A stretch of 64,000 bases of DNA, from assembly GCA_017465155.1 (NCBI GenBank), contig JAFTWV010000016.1:22744-86743 (forward strand), read 5' to 3'. A program made the translations under genes and the position numbers. Below the pieces are notes generated by a model, which was not told the DNA's origin, searched no databases, and saw nothing but the letters and a program-made list of their open reading frames with translations. This document shows, in pieces, positions 32,350 to 39,647 of this stretch. This DNA is from Clostridia bacterium. GTDB lineage: Bacteria; Bacillota; Clostridia; Christensenellales; Aristaeellaceae. Positions within the stretch are counted from its first letter, which is position 1. Each line of letters starts with the position of its first letter.

Positions 32350-34125
32350 TCAGATGGCGCGGGTTGCATCCGTCAGCCATGCATATTCTTCGTCCGTGAG
32401 ATAAGGCTTGAGGGTCTTGCGAACCTTGGCATGATATGCATTGAGCAGCTTCACGCATTCATCGCCCAACAGCTCCGGAATCACCGCGTCAAGGTCAAAG
32501 GGCACCATGGTCAGCGTCTCAAAGCGCAGGAAACGCCCATATGCCGTGGTGGCAACCTCCTTCACCGCAGTCAGGTTTTCCAGGCGGACGCCAAACGCAT
32601 TCTCCAGATAATAACCGGGCTCATTGGAGGTGATCATCCCCACATCAAGCGGCGTGGTATTGCCGCCGCCCCAATGGATGCGCTGCGGGCCCTCATGCAC
32701 GCTGAGCATGTAGCCCACGCCGTGACCGGTACCGTGGTTATAATCCATCTCCAGCCGCCAGAGGGGCTCGCGCGCCAGATAATCCAGGCTTGCACCCGTG
32801 CAGCCATACTTCCACTGCGCATTGCCCAGCTGCAGATTGCCCTTGAGCACAAGGGTGTAGAAGCGCTTCTCATCATCCGTCAGGGGACCCATGGCAAAGG
32901 TACGGGTAATATCCGTGCTGCCCTCCAGATAATGACCGCCCGTATCCGACAGGAGGAAGGAGCGCGGCTCAATCCTGGCACAGGACTCCTCTGTTGCGCC
33001 GTAATGCACAATTGCGCCGTGGGAGCCGTAGCCCATGATGGGTGTGAAGCTCGGCCCGATATAATTAGGCTGCTCCTCACGAAGCTCCTCCAGCTTATCT
33101 GCCACAGACAGCTCATCCATCTCAATCTTGCCGACATTCTTCTTCAGCCAGTACATGAACTTCGTTACCGCCGCACCATCCTTGATGTGAGCGATGCGGA
33201 AGTTGTCGACTTCTTTCTCATTCTTCATGGCCTTGGGAAGCGTCGTAGGATCAGGCTTGTCGATGACCGTCACGCCCTGCGGGACACAAGCCTCCAGACG
33301 GCTGTTGACCACGTTCAGATTCATCATCAGCTTCGTTCCCGCCGGAATCGCACTGACATAGTCATACACCGCGTCGTAGGGGCGCAGCGTCACATAATCT
33401 GCCTGCAGGTGCTGCACAATTTCTTCACTCAGCACCGCCGGATTGACGAACAGCACCGTTTCATCCGCTGTCACTGCAGCAAAGGAGAGCACCACAGGCG
33501 TGCACGCCACATCTCCCCCGCGCAGGTTCATCAGCCAGCACACATCCATCAGCGATGCGATCACCACCGCATCCGCATTTTCCCTGGTCAGGGCAGCTCG
33601 TACATCCATGATTTTCTCTGCACGGCTCTTTCCAACCAGCTCTGCAGGAAGCTCCATCACGGGCTGTGCGCTCAGCGCAGGGCGATCCGTCCAGATTTCC
33701 CCTACCAGATCATGCTCGCACACGACCGATGCGCCGCACTGTTCGGCAATCGCACGGAGCCGCGCGGCCATCTTCGCGCTGACAACGCGGCCGTCAAAGC
33801 CGAGAGTCATTCCCTTCTGCAGGTGCTTTTCCAGATACTCCGTCAGTGTCGGAACGCCGGGCTCGCCCATCTTCATCAAGTCAATGCCGCTGCCCTCGAG
33901 CTGCTGCGCCGCCTGAATAAAATAGCGGCCATCCGCCCACTGACCAGCCCATTCACGGCCAGCCAGCAGCGTACCTGCACTGCCCGTAAAGCCCGATACC
34001 CAGCCCCTGCACTTAAAGTGGCTGCCCACATATTCTGAACCGTGGAAGTCATCCGTAGGCACCATGTAGTAATCCACGCCATGCGCTGCCATCGCGGCGC
34101 GCAGGTCGATCAGCTGCTGTCGCAT
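32350..34125 (-). CDS. Xaa-Pro aminopeptidase, long three-domain form
   Basis: A 591-residue M24B peptidase of the long type found in bacteria and eukaryotes (XPNPEP1-like). Two creatinase-like N-terminal domains (about 1-300; VDYYMVPTDDFHGSEYV, GSAGTLL, WADGRYFIQA) precede the catalytic domain: LLSDTGGHYLEGSTDITRTF (two Asp ligands), HGTGHGVGYML (His ligand), TSNEPGYY (Glu) and GVRLENL (Glu), all intact, unlike the short paralogue at 21.4 kb. The start at 34125 is 9 bp from AAAGGA; an ATG 10 codons upstream has no ribosome site. It likely recycles proline-containing peptides. Confidence 0.95.
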   Translation of the reverse strand: MRQQLIDLRAAMAAHGVDYYMVPTDDFHGSEYVGSHFKCRGWVSGFTGSAGTLLAGREWAGQWADGRYFIQAAQQLEGSGIDLMKMGEPGVPTLTEYLEKHLQKGMTLGFDGRVVSAKMAARLRAIAEQCGASVVCEHDLVGEIWTDRPALSAQPVMELPAELVGKSRAEKIMDVRAALTRENADAVVIASLMDVCWLMNLRGGDVACTPVVLSFAAVTADETVLFVNPAVLSEEIVQHLQADYVTLRPYDAVYDYVSAIPAGTKLMMNLNVVNSRLEACVPQGVTVIDKPDPTTLPKAMKNEKEVDNFRIAHIKDGAAVTKFMYWLKKNVGKIEMDELSVADKLEELREEQPNYIGPSFTPIMGYGSHGAIVHYGATEESCARIEPRSFLLSDTGGHYLEGSTDITRTFAMGPLTDDEKRFYTLVLKGNLQLGNAQWKYGCTGASLDYLAREPLWRLEMDYNHGTGHGVGYMLSVHEGPQRIHWGGGNTTPLDVGMITSNEPGYYLENAFGVRLENLTAVKEVATTAYGRFLRFETLTMVPFDLDAVIPELLGDECVKLLNAYHAKVRKTLKPYLTDEEYAWLTDATRAI

Positions 34126-34160
34126 ATTCTTCATTCCTTTCAAGAGGATTTTCACTGCTC

Positions 34161-34189
34161 AGTATACCATCATTCGGCCAATTGTGCAA
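34161..34189 (-). promoter_or_regulatory. Promoter of the long aminopeptidase P gene
   Basis: TTGCAC (34184-34189), 17 bp, TATACT (34161-34166) on the minus strand. Confidence 0.8.
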
Positions 34190-34241
34190 GAACGCCCGGA
34201 CTGCCGGAGTGTACATCCGTTGTTTCTGCCGGCCAGACCGG

Positions 34242-34270
34242 TTGACACCGCGCCGATGGCGTTGTACAAT
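34242..34270 (+). promoter_or_regulatory. Promoter of cysE
   Basis: TTGACA (34242-34247), 17 bp, TACAAT (34265-34270). The 30-bp leader leaves no room for a T-box or riboswitch. Confidence 0.85.
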
Positions 34271-34303
34271 GCCACTATCCCCCATTTTGAGGAGGCCTCC
34301 CGC

Positions 34304-35224
34304 ATGACCGACACTCCCCGTACCATCGACGCAAACATCGCCCGCCTGACAGACGCGCTGCTGGCGGATTACAGCCTTGGCCGCCATATTGACCGCATCG
34401 AGCCCTTCAGTCAGCCCGATCGCGATGTGATCATCGCCATCCTGACGAAGCTGAAGCGGCTGCTGTTCCCAGGCTATTTCCGCGATCCCTGCTATCGCGT
34501 ATATTCCATGCGCCACAGTCTGTGCGCACTGATGGAGGATGTAGCCTATCATCTTGGCCAGCAGATTGCCATTGCACTGCGCGAGGGCGAAACGGTGGAT
34601 GCAGACCGTGCGCAGGCGCTGGATGCACAGGCACAGGAGCTGACCATCCGCTTCCTTGACCGTCTGCCGCAGGTGCGTGCCCTGCTGGAAACAGATCTGC
34701 AGGCTGCCTTCGACGGCGACCCCGCAGCACAGAGCATGGATGAAATCATCATCGCCTATCCCGGCCTGCAAGCCATCATGGTCAATCGCATTGCCCATGA
34801 GCTTTTCCTGCTGAAGGTTCCCCTGATTCCGCGCATCATGACCGAATATGCCCATAGCCGCACCGGCATTGATATTCACCCCGGCGCTACCATTGGCCGT
34901 TATTTCTTCATTGACCATGGTACGGGCATCGTCGTGGGTGAAACAACCGTAATCGGCGATTATGTGAAGATCTATCAGGGCGTAACGCTGGGTGCCCTGT
35001 CGACCCGCGGCGGTCAGAGCCTGCGCGGCAGACGCCGTCACCCCACCATTGAGGATCGTGTGACAATCTATTCAGGCGCATCGGTACTGGGCGGTGATAC
35101 CATCATCGGCCACGACGCAGTGATCGGCGGCAATGCTTTCATCACAAGCAGCATTGCACCGGGAACACGGGTGTCCGTCAGGAGTCAGGAGCTGGAATTG
35201 AAGCCGGGCAAGGTAAACTGGTAA
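34304..35224 (+). CDS. cysE: Serine O-acetyltransferase (EpsC-like long form)
   Basis: A 306-residue acetyl-CoA-dependent enzyme making O-acetylserine, the acceptor for cysteine synthesis. A helical N-terminal domain (about 1-180) includes YPGLQAIMVNRIAHELFLLKVPLIPRIMTEYAHSRTGIDIHPGA. The left-handed beta-helix follows as hexapeptide repeats: IGRYFFIDHGTGIVVGETTVIGDYVKIYQGVTLGA, with the catalytic Asp/His in the IDHGTG stretch, then HPTIEDRVTIYSGASVLGG. The long N-terminus is typical of the EpsC type. GGAGG before ATG 34304 sets the start. No cysK is adjacent, so partner genes lie elsewhere. Confidence 0.94.
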   Translation: MTDTPRTIDANIARLTDALLADYSLGRHIDRIEPFSQPDRDVIIAILTKLKRLLFPGYFRDPCYRVYSMRHSLCALMEDVAYHLGQQIAIALREGETVDADRAQALDAQAQELTIRFLDRLPQVRALLETDLQAAFDGDPAAQSMDEIIIAYPGLQAIMVNRIAHELFLLKVPLIPRIMTEYAHSRTGIDIHPGATIGRYFFIDHGTGIVVGETTVIGDYVKIYQGVTLGALSTRGGQSLRGRRRHPTIEDRVTIYSGASVLGGDTIIGHDAVIGGNAFITSSIAPGTRVSVRSQELELKPGKVNW

Positions 35225-35312
35225 CACAGCGCCGCTATCGCAAGCATCAAGGGCTGTCGCAGTATCAAACGCTGAGGGAGGATTCTTAAGGAACAAATTT
35301 ATTCTTCGATAG

Positions 35313-35347
35313 GCAAACGAGCATCCGGTGTTCGGATGCTCGTTTGC
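35313..35347 (+). terminator. Long hairpin after cysE
   Basis: A 15-bp perfect stem GCAAACGAGCATCCG/CGGATGCTCGTTTGC with a 5-nt loop. No clean T-run follows (TTATGG), so it may act as a processing or shared element rather than a full terminator. Confidence 0.55.
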
Positions 35348-35464
35348 TTATGGATCGGTAGACTTGTTTGCTCCATCTACGAATTGTGAAAACGCAATGC
35401 ACAGGAATGGAGCGTATCATTGCGCCCTCTCCCAATAGTGGGGAATGAGTTTCCCGCTTACTCG

Positions 35465-36038
35465 ACAAATTAGGATTCGACGAGTAGTAACATGATCGAG
35501 TAGCCACCATATCCAACTTCGCAACACTCAGACCCTTTCGTAACACCCCCGCCCAGCCGCACAGGAGCGCGTAGTTCCGGCCGCGACGCGACGCCGAAGG
35601 GGAGCGGCGCACCGACAAACAAAGGAGCCATAGAGAAACGGCGCGCCCCCGCGAGGCCCATGTGGGGAAGACTACTCCAGGCAAAGTCTACCATGTGGGG
35701 GGCGAGGGGAGTCCAGAGGGGGTGGCAGTCCACAGGCACAAGTCTGACACCCCCTCTGGCCCTCTTTGCTTCTTTCTCAGGATTGAGAAAGAAGAAGCAG
35801 CACATCCGCCAAGCTGCAAATCAAAAGTCAACAAACAATACAGCTAAACACCAAATCTGAACTTGTTTTGTGGATATGCATTTTCTTCCATGCAGGATTG
35901 ATTTGCAGCGGAAGCAATCCTCTGCAAAGTCGCCGCATTGCTCCTTTGCGGGTTGAGCGGCAGCCGCACCGGCTTGGCAGAACGCATGCGGTGCGTGGAA
36001 TGCGGAAGTGCCGTGCACGCATCAAACTGACAAATTCA
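35465..36038 (-). repeat. Left copy of a 0.4-kb inverted repeat (interrupted)
   Basis: The minus strand carries two blocks also present at 38978-39378: block B (35919-36038, about 94% identical by eye) and block A (35465-35759, about 90%). Here a 159-bp stretch without match separates them (35760-35918). Block A opens with CCAGAGGGGGTG/CACCCCCTCTGG, a 12-bp perfect hairpin. The copy points away from the sugar kinase gene. It has no clear gene. Confidence 0.85.
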
Positions 36039-36071
36039 AGTCTGTCGTTTTTATTTTATAATAACAAAACA

Positions 36072-36102
36072 GGAAAACGCAAACTGTTCACGGCGTGCGT
36101 TT
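36072..36102 (-). terminator. Hairpin after the sugar kinase gene
   Basis: GAAAACGC and GCGTTTTC pair around a 15-nt loop; the minus-strand tail is CTGTTTTGT. A smaller hairpin GTATCC/GGATAC lies closer to the stop (36249-36272). The gap from 36103 to 36277 holds no gene. Confidence 0.55.
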
Positions 36103-36277
36103 TCGGTTGTTGCTGCCAATCAGTTACTGTCGTGATGTAAAGTGAAGGATAACTTCTTCCTTTCCATCACCCTCACTGCGGCAGCCCCTTCGCGTCTGTT
36201 TTTGTATTTTCATCCCCTGCCCGCGCCGTCATGTCAGCTTTGAGCAGATGCGTATCCTCTTTCTTCATCTGGATACA

Positions 36278-37234
36278 TCATGCCCTGAGCAACGAATCAA
36301 TCTCCTGAGGCGACGGCATGGAACGCAGTGCCCCCCAGCGCGTCGTAACCAGCGCCGCAGCTGCATTGGCAAACCGCAGCATGCGCCGTAGGCCTGCTTC
36401 ATTCAGCATCCCCAGCCCCTTCTCCAGCACATGATGCAGCGCACACGCACAGAAGGTATCTCCCGCGCCCGTGGTATCAACCGGAACAACGGAAAATGCC
36501 GGCTCTGCAACATCCTTATCATCCATCAGCGCACGGCTGCCCGCCGCACCCTTGGTCAGCAGAATAAGCCGTGCCGTGGTATTCTTCCGCAGCCACGCAA
36601 GTCCGCCGTCCTCGTTCTCTGTACCGGACAGAAAAGCCAGTTCATTGTCTGCAACCTTGAGCACATCGCAGTGCGCCAGCGCCCAACTGATCTGCGCACG
36701 CGCGTCCTCCATGCTGTGCCAAAGTGCCGGACGCAAATTCGGGTCGAAGGACCGCAGCACGCCCGCCTCTTCCGCTGCAGCAACGGCCGTCTTCGTTGCA
36801 CTGCGGCACGGCTCGTCCGTCATGGACAAACTGCCGAAATGCAGCACGCGGCTCGCTGCTATCACCCCCTGCGGCGTCTCCTCCGGGTGAAGCATCATGT
36901 CCGCACCAGGCCTGCGATAAAAGGTGAAGGATCTCTCTCCGCCCTCTCCCGTGTGAACAAACGCCAGCGTAGTTGGAACATCCGCGTCTCTCTGCAGGCC
37001 TTCCGTATGGATTCCCGCTTCCTTAAGCGCGGCCTGCAGCTGATCGCCGAAGCTGTCTCTGCCAACCTTGCCGATAAAAGCTGTACTGCGTCCAAGCCTT
37101 GCCAGCATCGCCAGCACATTGCAGGGCGCACCGCCTGGATTCGCCTCCATCAGCGGATTTCCACGACCGCTGACCCCGCAGGAAGTAAAATCAATCAGCA
37201 GCTCTCCCAGCGCCGTTACATCGTATTGTTTCAT
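36278..37234 (-). CDS. PfkB-family carbohydrate kinase (fructokinase-like)
   Basis: A 318-residue ribokinase-fold sugar kinase. VTALGELLIDF starts the fold; NPGGAPCNVLAMLARLG (about 31-47) is PfkB signature 1, with the sugar-binding Asn/Gly; DTTGAGDTFCACALHHVLEK (about 260) is signature 2, giving the catalytic Asp and anion hole. FDPNLRPALW and LILLTKGAAGS are as in bacterial fructokinases, so fructose is the likely substrate, with ribose or gluconate analogues possible. AGGAGGGG lies before tandem ATGs; the second (37234) has the better spacing. It diverges from the DUF3737 gene. Confidence 0.92.
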   Translation of the reverse strand: MKQYDVTALGELLIDFTSCGVSGRGNPLMEANPGGAPCNVLAMLARLGRSTAFIGKVGRDSFGDQLQAALKEAGIHTEGLQRDADVPTTLAFVHTGEGGERSFTFYRRPGADMMLHPEETPQGVIAASRVLHFGSLSMTDEPCRSATKTAVAAAEEAGVLRSFDPNLRPALWHSMEDARAQISWALAHCDVLKVADNELAFLSGTENEDGGLAWLRKNTTARLILLTKGAAGSRALMDDKDVAEPAFSVVPVDTTGAGDTFCACALHHVLEKGLGMLNEAGLRRMLRFANAAAALVTTRWGALRSMPSPQEIDSLLRA

Positions 37235-37253
37235 CATCACCCCTCCTGCTGCT

Positions 37254-37282
37254 ATCATACGCCATCTATCTGCCCCTGTCAA
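37254..37282 (-). promoter_or_regulatory. Promoter of the sugar kinase gene
   Basis: TTGACA (37277-37282), 17 bp, TATGAT (37254-37259) on the minus strand. Confidence 0.85.
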
Positions 37283-37307
37283 ACGGCAGTTATCTTTTCT
37301 GTTCCCC

Positions 37308-37336
37308 TTGCACACGCAGTCAAGCAGTGGTATCAT
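37308..37336 (+). promoter_or_regulatory. Promoter of the DUF3737 gene
   Basis: TTGCAC (37308-37313), 17 bp, TATCAT (37331-37336). Confidence 0.75.
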
Positions 37337-37375
37337 AAACATGTATGTATTTTTACGACCGCAAGGAGTATCACC

Positions 37376-38236
37376 ATGGAACGCTTTGAGAACCTTGTTC
37401 TGGACGAAGAACGCGCCCTGTATGGCCTGAACGGCGCAGAGGTCGTCCGCTGTGTATTCGAAGGCCCTGCCGACGGCGAATCTGCGCTGAAGGAGTGCCG
37501 AAACGTCCATCTGGACGACTGCGATCTCCGGCTGCGCTATCCCCTGTGGCATGTAACCGGGGGCACGATGAAGCGCTGCCGCATGACCGACACGTGCCGC
37601 GCCGCCCTCTGGTATGATGAGGACATGACCATCACCGACTGCGCCATGAACGGCATCAAGGCCCTGCGCGAGTGCCGCCATATCGCGATCGAAGGCGGAA
37701 GCGCCGAATCCACCGAGTTCGGCTGGATGTGCCATGACCTGAAGGTGAAGGATTTTACCCTGACGAGCGAATATCCCTTCCTGCACACGACCGACGCCGT
37801 TTTTGACGGCTTTACCCTGCACGGGAAATACTCCTTCCAGTACACCAGGAACCTGACCTTCCGCAACTGTGTGCTGAACACCAAGGACGCCTTCTGGCAC
37901 GCAGAAAACATCACCGTCTACGACAGCGTGGTGAAGGGTGAATATCTGGCATGGTACTCCACCAACCTGCGTCTCGTCCGCTGCAGAATCATCGGCACCC
38001 AGCCCCTTTGCTACTGCAAGGGCCTTGTGCTGGAGGACTGCACGATGGAGGGCTGCGACCTGAGCTTTGAAAACAGCGACGTACAGGCCACCGTCAACGG
38101 CCACATTGACAGCGTAAAGAACCCTGTGAACGGCTTCATCAGCGCCGACAGCATCGGTGAAATCATTCTGGATGCGTACAAGCGGGCGGGCGAATGTCCC
38201 ATCACGATCCGTAAAAATCAGGGCAGCATCGCGTAA
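37376..38236 (+). CDS. DUF3737 family protein (right-handed beta-helix)
   Basis: A 286-residue protein made of short repeating rungs, such as CRNVHLDDCDLRLRYPLWH, LRECRHIAIEGGSAEST, TDAVFDGFTLHGKYSFQY, NLTFRNCVLNTKDAFWHAENITVYDSVVKG and CKGLVLEDCTMEGCDLSFENSDVQA. This is the DUF3737 family, a predicted parallel beta-helix with no known activity, frequent in gut Firmicutes. There is no signal peptide. AAGGAG lies 7 bp before the ATG. It diverges from the sugar kinase gene and is 12 bp before the CrtO-like gene, so it likely forms an operon with it. Carbohydrate binding is a guess from the fold. Confidence 0.9.
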   Translation: MERFENLVLDEERALYGLNGAEVVRCVFEGPADGESALKECRNVHLDDCDLRLRYPLWHVTGGTMKRCRMTDTCRAALWYDEDMTITDCAMNGIKALRECRHIAIEGGSAESTEFGWMCHDLKVKDFTLTSEYPFLHTTDAVFDGFTLHGKYSFQYTRNLTFRNCVLNTKDAFWHAENITVYDSVVKGEYLAWYSTNLRLVRCRIIGTQPLCYCKGLVLEDCTMEGCDLSFENSDVQATVNGHIDSVKNPVNGFISADSIGEIILDAYKRAGECPITIRKNQGSIA

Positions 38237-38248
38237 CCGGAGGACACG

Positions 38249-38779
38249 ATGAGCAAAATGGCCCGTATCATGAAGCTGTCCGCGCTGATTTCAGTGTTTC
38301 TGACGCTTATCTTCGCACTGCTGAAGATCACACCGCTGACCATCACCGCCGCCACCTTTTCCTATCACCTGCTGATGCGCCTTGGCGTGGGGTTTATCAT
38401 CGACAAGCTGATGCATAACCGCGCCGATTACTATCACAGCTGGTTCCGGCAGCACCGATTCGAAAAAGCATTGTACGCATTCCTGCGGGTATCGCGGTGG
38501 AAAGCGGCGCTTCCCTCCTATGAACCTGAGCTCTTTGACCGGCATCAGCATTCATGGGACGAGATTGCGCAGGCAATGTGTCAGGCTGAGCTGGTACACG
38601 AAGCCATCGCAGTGCTGAGTTTCCTGCCGTTGGCTGCCTCCGTCTGGCTGGGAGAACCCGCCGTGTTTGCCATCACGTCCGTTCTGGCTGCGGCATTCGA
38701 CATGCTTTTTGTAATCCTCCAGCGGTACAACCGGCCGCGGATCCTGAAAATCATCGAAAGGCTGCAGCAGCGGAGCTGA
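38249..38779 (+). CDS. Membrane protein resembling glycosyl-4,4'-diaponeurosporenoate acyltransferase (CrtO-like)
   Basis: A 176-residue membrane protein with hydrophobic segments near residues 8-28, 33-50, 117-135 and 137-157. RLGVGFIIDKLMHNRADYYHSWF, ELFDRHQHSWDEIAQAMCQAELVHEAIAVLSFLPL and FDMLFVILQRYNRPRI match the CrtO-type acyltransferase family of staphyloxanthin synthesis by memory. No carotenoid genes are nearby and this family is widespread in Clostridia without pigment, so a carotenoid role is unlikely; a general lipid or glycolipid acylation or another membrane function is possible. It follows the DUF3737 gene by 12 bp. Confidence 0.75.
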   Translation: MSKMARIMKLSALISVFLTLIFALLKITPLTITAATFSYHLLMRLGVGFIIDKLMHNRADYYHSWFRQHRFEKALYAFLRVSRWKAALPSYEPELFDRHQHSWDEIAQAMCQAELVHEAIAVLSFLPLAASVWLGEPAVFAITSVLAAAFDMLFVILQRYNRPRILKIIERLQQRS

Positions 38780-38890
38780 CACGCTTCCCCGGCATACCGA
38801 AAGCTGCCAAACAGGAGTCATCACAAAAAGCCCAGTTTCCCTCTGCTTCGCTTGCCGCCTCCTTCCCACACTTTCTGTAAAAACCATAGC

Positions 38891-38918
38891 AAGCCGCCCG
38901 GAGCACCCGGACGGCTTT
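38891..38918 (+). terminator. Terminator of the DUF3737/CrtO-like operon
   Basis: AGCCG-CCGG and CCGG-CGGCT pair with one mismatch around a 5-nt loop and are followed by TTTTCG. Confidence 0.8.
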
Positions 38919-38977
38919 TCGTATGCGCACAAAAGAGGTTCTTCACAGTACGTGAGAGAAAAGAATGCGATCAATCC

Positions 38978-39378
38978 GAATTTGTCAGTTTGATGCGTGC
39001 GCGGCATTTCTGCATTCCACGTACCGCATGCGTTCTTCCAAGCCGGTGCGGCTGCCGCTCAACACGCAAAGGAGCAATGCTGCGACTTTGCAGAGGAGGT
39101 GTCAGACTTGTGCCTGTGGACTGCCACCCCCTCTGGACTCCCCCCCGCCCCCACATGGTAGGCTTTGCCCGGAGTCGTCTTTCCCACATGAGCCTCGCAG
39201 GGACGTGCCGTTTCTCTATGGCTCCTTTGTTTGTCGATGTGCCGCTCCCCTTCGGCGTCGCGGCCGGAACTCCGCGCTTCTGGCGGCTGGGCGGGGGTGT
39301 TACTGAAGGGTCTGAGTGTTGCGAAGTTGGATATGGCGGCTACTCGATCATGTCACTACCCGTCAAATCCCTATTTAA
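38978..39378 (+). repeat. Right copy of the 0.4-kb inverted repeat (contiguous)
   Basis: Block B (38978-39096) runs straight into block A (39097-39378), matching the minus strand of 35465-36038. Several small insertions and deletions separate the copies, for example GCGTCGCGTCGCGG versus GCGTCGCGG. The same reading frame stays open across both copies, but no shared ribosome site or start exists. The copy faces away from the gene block it flanks. The rest of the gap to 39578 shows only a GCGAG-GGGTCCCC/GGGGAC-CTCGC type hairpin near 39470-39496. Confidence 0.85.
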
Positions 39379-39578
39379 GCGCAACTTATTGATTTAGCAC
39401 GCAATGAACTTGCAGCTTCATCGAATGGGTCAAGGAATGAAATCCTTGCCGTGGCCTGGGCATTCCGTGCGAGCGGGTCCCCAGTGGGGACTCGCTGAGG
39501 CGAAAGCGACGATGAATGTTCATACGTCCCTGATCATCGGAGACCTTCGTTTCCCTCACGCTCTGGAAAGAGCCACAA

Positions 39579-39610
39579 AAAGAGAGCCCTGCTGAAGCAA
39601 AGCCCTCTCC
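39579..39610 (-). terminator. Terminator of the sugar ABC transporter operon
   Basis: GAGAGGGCTTTGCT and AGCAGGGCTCTC pair on the minus strand, followed by TTTTTGTGG. Confidence 0.8.
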
Positions 39611-39647
39611 TTTTGTTTACTTGTCAGCTTGTATCAACCGCAGTCGA

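Noticed and set aside
38249-38779. Carotenoid (staphyloxanthin) biosynthesis gene
   Set aside because: No crtM, crtN, crtP or crtQ homologue is present and the family is broad.
38852-39397. A reading frame shared by both inverted-repeat copies (CGCRSTRKGA..., FSMAPLFV..., GSECCEVGYGGYS)
   Set aside because: Although it is open in both, the left copy is split by an insertion, no common start or ribosome site exists, and Cys/Arg-rich composition is as expected for a GC-rich repeat. Kept as a repeat.
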